DNA of 64,000 nt from Nonomuraea helvata. GTDB taxonomy: Bacteria > Actinomycetota > Actinomycetes > Streptosporangiales > Streptosporangiaceae. Shown piece after piece: positions 16,976 through 24,723 of the stretch. The translations under genes and the position numbers were made by a program. How positions within the stretch are numbered: position 1 is the first letter of the stretch; the number at the start of each line of letters is the position of its first letter. The stretch spans positions 2,294,001 through 2,358,000 of the forward strand of contig NZ_BAAAXV010000009.1 of NCBI RefSeq assembly GCF_039535785.1, in the 5' to 3' direction. The notes under the pieces are model-generated. The model saw only the letters and a program-made list of their open reading frames with translations, searched no databases and was not told the DNA's origin.

Positions 16976-18034
16976 ATGCGAGGCACATCCGGTCTGATCG
17001 AAGAGGTCGAACGGATCGCCGTGCTGCGCGCCAACGCGCTCGGCGACTTCCTGCTCGCCGTCCCTGCCTTGAAGGCGCTCAAGCACGCCTATCCGGGGGC
17101 GAGCCTGACCCTGCTCGGCACCCCGTGGCACGCCGATTTCCTCGAGGGCCGCCCGGGGCCGGTGGACGACGTGGTGGCGCTGCCCCCGATCTCGGGCGTG
17201 TCGACACAGGCCAGTGGGTGGGCGGCGCCGGAGAAGCTGTGCGAGCGGCTGCGGGCGCGCCGGTTCGACCTGGCGGTGCAGATCCACGGCGGCGGCCGCC
17301 ACTCCAACCCGTTCATCCGCCGGCTGGGCGCCAGGGTGACCGCCGGAATGCGCGCCCCCGGGGCGGAGAGCCTGGACCGCTGGGTGCCGTACACGGACTA
17401 CCACCACGAGACCCTGCGCTTCCTCCAGGTCACCGCGCTGGTCGGAGCGGTCACGGGCGACCTGGAGGCGCGGGTGGCCGTGACCGGAGCCGACCGGGCG
17501 GAGCTCGCCGAGGCGCTCGGCGAGCCGCCGCGAGGGCTGGTGGCCGTGCACCCGGGCGCGAAAGACCCGCGGCGGCGCTGGCCGGTGGAGCGCTTCGCCG
17601 AGGTGGCCGACCGGACCGGCCGCCCCGTCGCCGTCACGGGCACTCCGGAGGAGAAGGACCTCGTCATGGGCGTGGTCGGCGCGATGCGCCGGCCCGCGAT
17701 CCCCGTCGTGGGCGCTCTCGGCATCGGCGGCCTGGCCGCGCTCTACGAGCGCTGCGACCTGGTGATCGCCAACGACACGGGCCCGCGCCACCTGGCCGCC
17801 GCCGTCGGCACGCCCACGGTGGCCGTCTACTGGTGCGGCAACCTGATCAACTACGGGCCGCTCAGCAGGGTCAGGCACCGGCCGCTGATCTCCTGGACCA
17901 CGGCCTGCCCGGTCTGCGGCGCCGACGGCATGGACCCACGTGCCGAGCGCTGCCCGCACGACCTGCCATGGGTGACCGACGTGTCGGTGGACAGCGTGAC
18001 GGAGCAGGTTCGCGATCTGCTGGACGACGCATAG
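16976..18034 (+). CDS. GT9-family (ADP-heptose) glycosyltransferase
   Basis: 352 residues, GT-B fold. The N-terminus has IAVLRANALGDFLLAVPAL, typical of heptosyltransferases. The C-terminal half has VAVHPGAKDPRRRWP and the nucleotide-binding ANDTGPRHLAAAVGTPTV. It probably transfers heptose from ADP-heptose made by the divergent HldE-like enzyme; the acceptor is unknown because the host lacks LPS. Cysteines in SWTTACPVCG and AERCPHD near the C-terminus could bind a metal. Confidence 0.9.
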   Translation: MRGTSGLIEEVERIAVLRANALGDFLLAVPALKALKHAYPGASLTLLGTPWHADFLEGRPGPVDDVVALPPISGVSTQASGWAAPEKLCERLRARRFDLAVQIHGGGRHSNPFIRRLGARVTAGMRAPGAESLDRWVPYTDYHHETLRFLQVTALVGAVTGDLEARVAVTGADRAELAEALGEPPRGLVAVHPGAKDPRRRWPVERFAEVADRTGRPVAVTGTPEEKDLVMGVVGAMRRPAIPVVGALGIGGLAALYERCDLVIANDTGPRHLAAAVGTPTVAVYWCGNLINYGPLSRVRHRPLISWTTACPVCGADGMDPRAERCPHDLPWVTDVSVDSVTEQVRDLLDDA

Positions 18035-18088
18035 CGAGGGGCGCGCGCGGGCGTCTGAGAGGGTGATGTCAATCCCCTGGAGGTGACC

Positions 18089-18598
18089 GTGGACGCCGCG
18101 GACGAAGAACGTTTCCGCGAGTTCGTCTCTGCCCGCTCTCCCGCCCTGATGCGGCTCGGGTTCCTGCTCACCGGTGGTGACCAGCACGCGGCCGAGGACC
18201 TGGTGCAGATCGCGCTGGCGAAGCTGGCGAGCAGGTGGCGGCGGGTGGAGACGCCTGAGGCGTACACCAAGCAGATCATGTACCGCCAGCAGATCAGCTG
18301 GTGGCGGGCGAGCACGCGGCGCGGCGAGGTGGTGCAGGCGACGCCGCCCGAACTGGCGGACCGGGATGCCAACCACCAGAGCGAGCTGCGCATGGTGCTG
18401 CGGACGGCGCTGGCCAGGCTCACCGCGCGGCAGCGCGCGGTGGTGGTGCTGAGGTATTTCGAGGATCTGCCCGAGCAGGAGGTCGCACGGGTGCTGGGCT
18501 GCTCCGTCGGCACGGTCAGGAGCACGGCGCACAGGTCGCTGGCCCGCCTGCGCGAGATAGCCCCCGAGCTGGCCCAGGAACTGGAGGTCGTCAAGTGA
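18089..18598 (+). CDS. sigma-E-family (SigE-type) RNA polymerase sigma factor
   Basis: 169 residues with sigma-70 region 2 (RLGFLLTGGDQHAAEDLVQIALAK) and region 4 (LPEQEVARVLGCSVGTVRS). This is the short actinomycete sigma-E type often paired with a membrane protein. The GTG at 18089 lies 5 nt after GGAGG and is preferred over the GTG at 18083, which overlaps that site. Its stop overlaps the start of the next gene (GTGA). Confidence 0.92.
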   Translation: MDAADEERFREFVSARSPALMRLGFLLTGGDQHAAEDLVQIALAKLASRWRRVETPEAYTKQIMYRQQISWWRASTRRGEVVQATPPELADRDANHQSELRMVLRTALARLTARQRAVVVLRYFEDLPEQEVARVLGCSVGTVRSTAHRSLARLREIAPELAQELEVVK

Positions 18599-19809
18599 CC
18601 AGGCTGCTGCGCGACACGCTGCATGAATGGGCCGACGAGACCAGGGTGCCGCACGACCTGGCCGACCGGGCGCTACGGAGGCGCGCCTGGAAGCCCGTCG
18701 GCATGGTGGTGCTGGCCGTGGGGCTGGTGGCGGCGATCGCCGTGTCCGCCGCCGTGGGCCTGGGAGCCGCACAGAACGCGGCGGACACCGTACGCCCGGC
18801 CAGCGGCATCACTCTGCCCGCCCGCCCGTCGCCCGCGCCGACCGACGTGCGGACCGACACCGAGCACAGCCCGCCGGCCAAGCTGATCGCCGCAGGTCGC
18901 ATGGCCGTGTCCGCCTACTACACCGACAGGCGTGAGCAGCTCTCGGAGAAGGAGCAGCGGATCAGGCGCACCTGGTCGCTGTACGACCCGCGGACCGACG
19001 GCTACGAGGAGACCCAGTGGGCCTGGGTGGACGTGGCTCCGGGGCTGCAGGTCGCGGCCGTGCTGGAGGGGGACCTGATCAGCAAGCGGCTGGGCATCCT
19101 CGACATGAACACCCGGCAGGTCCTGAAGTGGTTCGACCTGGAGCACCCGGTGGGGTCGGTCGCGTGGTCGCCTGACGGCACCAAGGTCCTGGCCACCGCC
19201 TACTCCAGCTACCCCGACATCCTGGAGGGCAAGGGTAGCCAAGTGGCCGCCCGGCCCGGGACCAGCCCGCGTACCGGCTACTACATCGTGGACGTCGAGG
19301 CGGGCACGGCCGACTACCACGAGCTGCCGCCGATGACCGACCAGATGAGCCCCGACCAGAAGATCTTCAACATGAACGGCCGTCAGGACCTCGGCTGGAG
19401 CCTGGACGGCACCATGCTCTGGGCGCCCACGGCCACCATGCCGGACCGGGTCTTCTACACCCTCGACGGCGAGCAGCGCGAAGCGCCCGAGGGGGCCCGG
19501 TACGTGGATTACTCCCGCATCTCGGCGACCTCGCCGAACGGCCGCCTGGTCCTCGGCCCCGACGGGTTGCCGACCAAGGTCACCGATGCCGCGACCGGCC
19601 AGGTCGTCGGGCAGCAGCGGGTGCTCCAGCTGCAGGCGTGGGCGGACGACGACAACATCATCGCGCTGGGCTGCGCCGGGGCGTGCAAGAGCGAGTTCAA
19701 CAACGGGCTGGTCCTGGTGAGCGTGGACGGGAAGCGGATGACCCAGCTCGGCGCCAACCGTGACTCCGAGAAGGACGGCGCCTGGCGATGGGTGCTGACT
19801 CCTAGGTAA
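18595..19809 (+). CDS. membrane-anchored beta-propeller protein paired with sigma factor
   Basis: 404 residues: a cytoplasmic N-terminus of about 35 residues (WADETRVPHDLADRALRRR), one transmembrane helix (about 38-60), then an outer TolB/WD40-like propeller with repeats such as GSVAWSPDGTKVLA and GWSLDGTMLWAP. The GTG start follows GGAGG by 7 nt and overlaps the sigma gene. The topology fits a signal-receiving partner that controls the sigma factor, but no known anti-sigma motif is seen. Confidence 0.82.
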   Translation: MTRLLRDTLHEWADETRVPHDLADRALRRRAWKPVGMVVLAVGLVAAIAVSAAVGLGAAQNAADTVRPASGITLPARPSPAPTDVRTDTEHSPPAKLIAAGRMAVSAYYTDRREQLSEKEQRIRRTWSLYDPRTDGYEETQWAWVDVAPGLQVAAVLEGDLISKRLGILDMNTRQVLKWFDLEHPVGSVAWSPDGTKVLATAYSSYPDILEGKGSQVAARPGTSPRTGYYIVDVEAGTADYHELPPMTDQMSPDQKIFNMNGRQDLGWSLDGTMLWAPTATMPDRVFYTLDGEQREAPEGARYVDYSRISATSPNGRLVLGPDGLPTKVTDAATGQVVGQQRVLQLQAWADDDNIIALGCAGACKSEFNNGLVLVSVDGKRMTQLGANRDSEKDGAWRWVLTPR

Positions 19810-19813
19810 CTAG

Positions 19814-19826
19814 ACCGATCGTTCTC
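19814..19826. promoter_or_regulatory. putative TetR operator before the tetR gene
   Basis: ACCGATCGTTCTC, 20 bp upstream of the tetR-type GTG start. It is the inverted counterpart (12 of 13 bases) of GAGAACGATTGGT at 20424-20436 next to the SDR gene, suggesting one regulator binds both. Confidence 0.5.
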
Positions 19827-19846
19827 GAATGTGTTAGCTTGTCGCC

Positions 19847-20425
19847 GTGGCGAGAAGCAAGGAGTTCGATCCCGAGGTCGTGTTGCAGAAGGCGCTCGAG
19901 CTGTTCTGGGAGCGCGGGTACGAGGCCACGTCGATGGCGGACCTCGTGGAGCACCTCGGGATCGCTCGGGCGAGCATCTACGCGACCTTCGGCGGCAAGC
20001 ACGAGCTCTACCTGAAGGCGCTGGAGCGCTACCTGGAGCAGCACAACGTGGTCGAGCGGCTGTCCCGGCCGGGGCCCGCGCTGCCCGCCGTCCGGGCCTT
20101 CCTCGACTCGTACGTCGCGGAGTGCCTGGCCGACGAGCAGCGGCGGGGCTGCATGGTGGTGAACACGGCGGTGGAGTTCGCCTCGCGCGACGCCGCCGTG
20201 TCCCGCAAGGTGACGGAGAGCTGGGCGGGGCTGGAGACCATGCTGGCCGCCACCCTGGTCAGGGCGCGCGCCCAAGGGGAGATCCCGCCGGAGAAGGACC
20301 CGTACGCGCTGGCCAGGTTCCTGCTCGTGCTCCTTCAGGGCCTCAGGGTGCTCGGCAGGGCCGATCCGGACCCGCGCCGACTGCGTGACGCGGTCGAACA
20401 AGCCATGGTTGCCGTGCAAATTTGA
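19847..20425 (+). CDS. TetR-family regulator of the adjacent SDR gene
   Basis: 192 residues. The N-terminal helix-turn-helix has TSMADLVEHLGIARASIYATFGGKHELY, typical of the TetR/AcrR family, and the C-terminal domain (about 75-192) resembles that of regulators of short-chain dehydrogenase genes. GTG start. It lies 20 bp upstream of the SDR start, in the same direction. Candidate operators flank the gene. The ligand is unknown. Confidence 0.9.
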   Translation: MARSKEFDPEVVLQKALELFWERGYEATSMADLVEHLGIARASIYATFGGKHELYLKALERYLEQHNVVERLSRPGPALPAVRAFLDSYVAECLADEQRRGCMVVNTAVEFASRDAAVSRKVTESWAGLETMLAATLVRARAQGEIPPEKDPYALARFLLVLLQGLRVLGRADPDPRRLRDAVEQAMVAVQI

Positions 20426-20436
20426 GAACGATTGGT
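20424..20436. promoter_or_regulatory. putative TetR operator before the SDR gene
   Basis: GAGAACGATTGGT overlaps the tetR stop codon, 9 bp upstream of the SDR ATG. Inverted near-copy of 19814-19826, implying a separate controlled promoter for the SDR gene. Confidence 0.45.
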
Positions 20437-20445
20437 ATGGAATAC

Positions 20446-21204
20446 ATGAACCGTTTCGAAGGCAAGGTCGCTGTGGTCACCGGTGCGACCGGCGTCCTGG
20501 GGCGTGCCGCCGCGCTGGCGTACGCGCGAGAGGGCGCGGCGGTGCTGGCCGCAGGCCGCGACGCCGCCAAGCTGGCCGACGTCGTGAAGCTGATCGAGGA
20601 GGAGGGCGGCCGGGCGAGCGCGTTCGCCGTGGACGTCACCAGCTCGGCCGAGGTAGCCGCCATGGTCGAAGCGGCGCTCGCCCGGTACGGCGGGCTCCAC
20701 GTCGCGCTCAACGCGGCCGGGATCTTCGGCATGCTGGCGCCGCTGGCCGACTACGACGAGGACACCTGGGACCAGGTGCTCGCGGTGAACCTCAAGGGCG
20801 TGTTCCTGTCGATGAAGCACGAGATCGAGCACATGCGCGCGTACGGCGGGGGCGTCATCGTCAACGTCTCCTCCAACCTAGGCGCGCACTGGCGGCTGCC
20901 CGGTGCGGCCGCGTACGCCGCCTCGAAGGCCGGGGTGAGCTTCCTGACCCGCACGGCGGCCCGTGACCACATCGCCGACGGGGTACGGATCAACGCCGTC
21001 AGCCCCGGCCCGATCGACTCGCCCATGTCGATGCGCCCCGGCGAGACCCCGGAGCAGCGGGACGAGCGCATGAAGGGCGCGCTGCCGATCGGCCGGGTCG
21101 CCACGCCGGAGGAGGTCGCCGCCGCGGCGCTCTGGCTGTCGTCGCCGGAGTCGAGTTTCGTCGTCGGCCAGGACCACGTGATCGACGGCGGCGCCACTGC
21201 CTGA
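20446..21204 (+). CDS. short-chain dehydrogenase/reductase
   Basis: 252-residue classical SDR. It has the NAD(P) motif TGATGVLGRAAA, NAAG, the catalytic serine in NVSSNLGAHW and YAASK (Tyr-x-x-x-Lys), then SPGPIDSPM. A basic or acidic cofactor determinant is not decisive. The ATG at 20446 is used; ATG 20437 in the same frame would overlap the putative operator. Its substrate is unknown. Confidence 0.92.
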   Translation: MNRFEGKVAVVTGATGVLGRAAALAYAREGAAVLAAGRDAAKLADVVKLIEEEGGRASAFAVDVTSSAEVAAMVEAALARYGGLHVALNAAGIFGMLAPLADYDEDTWDQVLAVNLKGVFLSMKHEIEHMRAYGGGVIVNVSSNLGAHWRLPGAAAYAASKAGVSFLTRTAARDHIADGVRINAVSPGPIDSPMSMRPGETPEQRDERMKGALPIGRVATPEEVAAAALWLSSPESSFVVGQDHVIDGGATA

Positions 21205-21241
21205 TGGCATGACGATCAGCACTCATACATTCATGCAACAT

Positions 21242-21268
21242 AGGGTGCAGCATTTTTTGCTGCACCCT
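21242..21268. promoter_or_regulatory. perfect inverted repeat upstream of toxin-antitoxin pair
   Basis: Arms AGGGTGCAGCA (21242-21252) and TGCTGCACCCT (21258-21268) flank a 5-nt T loop. It ends 19 bp before the antitoxin ATG and 38 bp after the SDR stop. It may be the autoregulatory operator of the TA pair or the SDR terminator. Confidence 0.55.
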
Positions 21269-21287
21269 CTGCTGTACATTTGGCTGC

Positions 21288-21596
21288 ATGAGTGTTCGCA
21301 AGAGCGTCCCGATGGGACCTGAGGATGTCAACACTCTGGAGCGCATGCACGCTCCTGTCAGCCCCGAGCGCCAGGCCCTGGCGCAGCTCACCGGCCAGGA
21401 GTTGAGCGCCAGCGCCTCAGACGCAGAGATCCTCGCCGCGTTGGTCCGCGCAGGACGGGATGCCGTCACTCATCAGGTGGCAGCCACCGGGTATGCGGCG
21501 TGGGCGGCCGAGATGGACGACGAGGACCACGCTTACCGCACCGCTCGCCGTGGCTGGGACCGCGGCAACGCGATGGGCGGTGGAACGCGAGCGTGA
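21288..21596 (+). CDS. antitoxin of a PemK/MazF-type pair
   Basis: 102 residues, not assigned to a named antitoxin family. The N-terminal half (KSVPMGPEDVNTLERM ... ALAQLTGQ) looks helical and could bind DNA. The C-terminal half is rich in aromatic and acidic residues (YAAWAAEMDDEDHAY) as in toxin-binding tails. It overlaps the toxin by GTGA, the usual antitoxin-first order, which is the main evidence for its role. Confidence 0.75.
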   Translation: MSVRKSVPMGPEDVNTLERMHAPVSPERQALAQLTGQELSASASDAEILAALVRAGRDAVTHQVAATGYAAWAAEMDDEDHAYRTARRGWDRGNAMGGGTRA

Positions 21597-21916
21597 ACGC
21601 TGCCCCCAATATCGTCCCCGTCCGCGGCCGGATTTATCGAGCCGATCTCGGTTTCGGGCTTAAGCCATGGCTCGTGGTCTCCAACAATGCCCGCAACAAC
21701 GCCATCGATGATTGCCTGGTAGCGCGGATCACCACCACTCGCCGCGATCTGCCATCCTGGGCCGCCCTGCGCGCTGGTGACCCACTCGCCGGCTACGTCA
21801 ACTGCGACGACCTTGGCCCTCTGTACCGAGACCAGATCGTCGCCGATCTAGGGGCGCTCTCGATGCCCACGATGATGGACGTCGGCCGGGCGCTACAGCA
21901 CGCCTTGGCTCTTTGA
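21593..21916 (+). CDS. PemK/MazF-family mRNA interferase toxin
   Basis: 107 residues. RGRIYRADLGFGLKPWLVVSNNARN matches the start of the MazF/PemK fold (basic start, then KPWLVVSNN), followed by ARITTTRRDLPSWAAL and a C-terminal VADLGALSMPTMMDVGRAL. The GTG start overlaps the antitoxin stop. It presumably cleaves mRNA when unbound. Its stop codon abuts the transposon remnant, but the reading frame appears complete. Confidence 0.85.
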   Translation: MNAAPNIVPVRGRIYRADLGFGLKPWLVVSNNARNNAIDDCLVARITTTRRDLPSWAALRAGDPLAGYVNCDDLGPLYRDQIVADLGALSMPTMMDVGRALQHALAL

Positions 21917-21966
21917 CCTGCTCCCCGCCCTAAAGGGACGGGAATTCCCGTGCCGCTATGCGGCAG
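21917..21966 (-). mobile_element. right end of an IS200/IS605-type element, possible omega-RNA scaffold
   Basis: Immediately after the toxin stop lies a compact set of hairpins: CCCGCCCT with AGGGaCGGG (21924-21942), the 12-bp palindrome CGGGAATTCCCG (21939-21950) and TGCCGC-TAT-GCGGCA (21951-21965). They overlap the 3' end of the tnpB remnant as in IS605 right ends, where the structured omega-RNA (reRNA) of TnpB is made. No matching left end was found. Confidence 0.5.
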
Positions 21967-22471
21967 CTCGTGCCGCTTGCGCGGCTCGTGCTGTGGAACG
22001 GGGTGCTTGACGTTTCGCGGACCCAGATGGGTCTCCACGCCCTGAGACGACCAGCCCGGCCGCCTGTCCTTTGGCCTTGATGTTCCTGGCCCCGACGATG
22101 TCGGCGTGCCCGGTGTGCCCGCAAGAAGTGCAGGAGAAGATCGCTTGGCTCTTGCGGCTCTTCTCGTCTACCTTCCCGCACGCAGGTTCCGGGCACGTCT
22201 GGGACGTGTACGCGGGGTCGATCTTATGGATGACGCTGCCGGTGTAGCGCGCCTTGGCGCGCAGAGCGACTTCCAGGCCGTACCAGCCCTTGTCGAGAAT
22301 CGCCTTGTTGAGCCCGGATTTCGCGGCCGCGCCGTTGCGCAGGAACCTGCCCGGTCGGCCGGGGTCGGGCTTGGGCTTGACGGCCGCGCTCATGCCCTTG
22401 GTGTCCAGGTCTTCGATGACCACGTGCCCGTACCTGCGGGTGAGCCGGTGCGCGGCTTGGGCGTTGAAGTC
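21956..22471 (-). pseudogene. tnpB: truncated TnpB (IS605 OrfB) RNA-guided nuclease remnant
   Basis: Only about the last 170 codons of tnpB remain, from DFNAQAAHRLTRRYG onward. RuvC-II glutamate (VVIEDLD), the zinc-ribbon cysteines (TSQTCPEPAC and FSCTSCG) and the RuvC-III aspartate (HADIVGARN) are present. The N-terminal half with the RuvC-I aspartate is missing, so it cannot be an active nuclease. The open frame continues upstream to 22657 but through unrelated sequence. No tnpA. Confidence 0.85.
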
Positions 22472-22555
22472 AGCGCGCCGCCACCGCACTCCATGAACCC
22501 GGTGAAGAGCGGCACGAAGATCACACACAGCACGCCGTAAACGCGTAGGAACACC

Positions 22556-23017
22556 GCCGGCTCCTGGATCTACGAACTGACCGGTTGGGGCGCTGAGCTG
22601 GAGCCCATCGTCACCAACCTCGCCCGATGGAGCAGCCGCTCTCCCGCACTGCCACATGACGCCCCGCTGAGCGCCGACTCCGCCGCCCTGTCACTGAAGG
22701 CCCTGTTCACGCCGGCCGCCGGCGAAGCGCTCGATCTCATCGTCGGCCTGCGGCTCGGTGAGCACCATTTCCTGCTGCGGATGGACGGCGATGGCCTCCA
22801 CCTGGCCCGCGTCGACTCCAGCCCGGCACAGGCGGACCTGGTCATCGAGACCAGCCCGCAGGCGCTGGCCGCCGTGCTCGGCCGCGCCCGCACTCTCGAC
22901 GACGTCCTCACCAAGGGCGACCTCACGCTGACCGGGCCGCGGGCCGCCGCGGAGCGCTTTCTACGCCTCTTCCCACCCCCGGAGCCGGTCACCGGACTTT
23001 CCGCGCGTCAAGGGTAA
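22556..23017 (+). pseudogene. 3' remnant of HxlR-type regulator with SCP2-like domain
   Basis: About 153 codons in one frame. They begin at GSWIYELTGWGAELEPIV, the wing and last helix of an HxlR winged-helix domain, and run into an SCP2-like C-terminal domain (about 100 residues: SLKALFTPAAGEALDLIVGLRLG ... TLTGPRAAAERFLRLF). The DNA-binding N-terminus is missing and replaced by foreign sequence next to the tnpB remnant. A short internal ATG ORF (22781 on) is unlikely to be a real gene. Confidence 0.75.
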
Positions 23018-23073
23018 GAGGGGTGGACGTGCGACTCGACATGCGTGCTCGAGCCGCTGCCCCTGACGCGGAG

Positions 23074-23115
23074 GTACGGCCCGCGCCCCCGCTGCGGAGA
23101 GGACGCGGGCCGTAC
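23074..23115 (-). terminator. terminator of the PGRP-amidase gene
   Basis: Perfect 12-bp stem GTACGGCCCGCG (23074-23085) with CGCGGGCCGTAC (23104-23115), 18-nt loop, 10 bp beyond the leftward amidase stop. Confidence 0.75.
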
Positions 23116-23125
23116 GAGGTGATTC

Positions 23126-24640
23126 TCAGACCCGGCTGATACGGACCGCGTCAGCGATCACGAGGCCCGTGCCCGAGGTCCAGCGGCTCACGCCGACGGC
23201 GTTGTAGGTGCCGGCGTTGAGCGAGAAGGTGCCGAGGCTCTTCCAGGCCCCTCCTCCGGAGCGTTGGTCGACGTAGACCGTCTGGTTGCCGCCCGACGCC
23301 GCCACGATGTACGGCGCCGAGCTGTTGTATCCGGGATCGTCCGGATACCAGACCTCGACCCGGTACGTGCCCGCGCTGGGGATGGTGGCCGAGTACCACG
23401 CCGGGTCGCTGGTGGCGAGGGGGTCGGCGAAGCGGTAGTCGGCGCCGTAGCGCTGGCTGGAGTAGGTGGAGGTGCCCCAGTTCGTGCTGGCGGTGAACTG
23501 GCCGGAGGTGCTGTTGTCGATGGTCGTGGACCACGACGGGGTGCTGCCACCGGTCACGTAGTTCATGTACGTGGTCCAGTTCCAGTACGGGCCCGGGTCG
23601 GTGTGGTCGGAACCGGGCACCTCGACGTGCCCGATGATGTGGGTGCGGTCCTTGGGGATGCCGTACTTGTCGCAGATTGCCCTGGTCAGGGCCGCCGATG
23701 CCCGGTACATCGCGTCGGTGAACCACGAGGCCTGGCTGACATAGCCCTCGTGCTCGATGCCGATGGACCTGGTGTTGTAGGTCCAGTTGCCGGCGTGCCA
23801 GGCGATGTCCTTCTCACGCACCATCTGGGTGATGGCGCCGTCGGAGGACCTGACCACGTAGTGGGCCGAGACCTGCGCGCTGGAGTTCTGGAACCAGGAG
23901 ATGGTGCCGGCGTACGAGCCCTGGGTGACGTGGATGATCACCCGGTCGATGGCGTAGCTCGACGGCCGGCTGGAGGCGGTGTAGTTGCTGGAGCTGGCGG
24001 CCACCCAGGACGCCGGCGGGTAGTCGGCGCTGGCCACCTGGGCCTGCGCGTTCAGCTGGGGGGCCGTGGCGAGGTCGCCGCGGTCGGCGGTGACCTCCTG
24101 TGGCTTGACCCGCACGCCGCTGGTGTCGATGCCGAGGCCGAGCTGCTCGTACACGGCGTCGGCGTAGAGCCGGGCCGTCTCGGGCGAGGAGGCGTTGCCG
24201 TACTTGGCCACGGCCTGGTACCAGCGGCCGACGTCCTTCCTGGCCGTCTCGTCGAGGCCCAGCGCGTCGGCCTGGGCACGCAGCACGGCCGCGCCGCCGA
24301 GGATGTTCGCCTCGTCGTCGGCCTTCAGCTTGTCGACCGGGAGCTTGGTGAGCTCGGCGGCCTTCTCGAGCGAGTGGTTGGTCGGGTTACTGACCAGGTG
24401 CATGACGCCGTAGCCGTTGCTGGCACTGGGCTGGCCCTTGTGCCCGTCGAGGTGGGTCTCGGCGTAGGCGAGCGAGACGAGCAGGTCGCGGGGCACGTCC
24501 TGCGCGGCCGCCGCCTTGGCGAAAGCGGCTTGGAGCGGGCTGTCCTTGGTCACCGCCAGCGCGGGCTGGCCTGCGGAGATGAGAAGGGCGGCGAGGGTTG
24601 AGGTAGCGAGAGCGGCTAATCCCGTACGGGCGGGGGTCAT
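23126..24640 (-). CDS. secreted PGRP/Amidase_2 N-acetylmuramoyl-L-alanine amidase
   Basis: 504 residues. Signal peptide about 1-29 (ends QPALA). A lysozyme/SLT-like helical domain follows (about 34-180; SNGYGVMHL). The Amidase_2 domain (about 225-360) has zinc ligands in VIIHVTQGS and HTDPGPYWNW. The C-terminal golvesin-like module (about 380-504; WGTSTYSS, PYIVAASGGNQTV, GVSRWTS) probably binds the wall. It removes stem peptides from peptidoglycan. The start was chosen at the ATG after GAGGAG. It is divergent from the GHL10 gene, which has nearly the same C-terminal module. Confidence 0.93.
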   Translation of the reverse strand: MTPARTGLAALATSTLAALLISAGQPALAVTKDSPLQAAFAKAAAAQDVPRDLLVSLAYAETHLDGHKGQPSASNGYGVMHLVSNPTNHSLEKAAELTKLPVDKLKADDEANILGGAAVLRAQADALGLDETARKDVGRWYQAVAKYGNASSPETARLYADAVYEQLGLGIDTSGVRVKPQEVTADRGDLATAPQLNAQAQVASADYPPASWVAASSSNYTASSRPSSYAIDRVIIHVTQGSYAGTISWFQNSSAQVSAHYVVRSSDGAITQMVREKDIAWHAGNWTYNTRSIGIEHEGYVSQASWFTDAMYRASAALTRAICDKYGIPKDRTHIIGHVEVPGSDHTDPGPYWNWTTYMNYVTGGSTPSWSTTIDNSTSGQFTASTNWGTSTYSSQRYGADYRFADPLATSDPAWYSATIPSAGTYRVEVWYPDDPGYNSSAPYIVAASGGNQTVYVDQRSGGGAWKSLGTFSLNAGTYNAVGVSRWTSGTGLVIADAVRISRV

Positions 24641-24677
24641 CGGTGCTCCTCGTAAAGGGGGGACGGCTGCACCGTAA

Positions 24678-24709
24678 GACATCTCCTGACATATGTCGAT
24701 AATTGACAT
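24678..24709. promoter_or_regulatory. GACAT repeat cluster between the divergent wall-hydrolase genes
   Basis: The 83-bp gap holds GACAT at 24678, 24688 and 24705, plus an inverted ATGTC at 24693, which together form the palindrome GACATATGTC (24688-24697). This is AT-rich for this genome. It may be an operator shared by the amidase and GHL10 genes. Confidence 0.45.
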
Positions 24710-24723
24710 TACTCGGGAGTTAG

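Noticed and set aside
22106-22540. 144-residue plus-strand frame across the tnpB remnant
   Set aside because: Opposite strand of a clear TnpB zinc-ribbon region; no homology of its own seen.
21918-22657. Intact tnpB transposase gene
   Set aside because: The first about 60 codons are unrelated sequence, and the RuvC-I region is missing.
22781-23017. Small ORF as an independent gene
   Set aside because: It is the last part of the HxlR/SCP2 remnant, which continues upstream in the same frame to about 22556 without a start.
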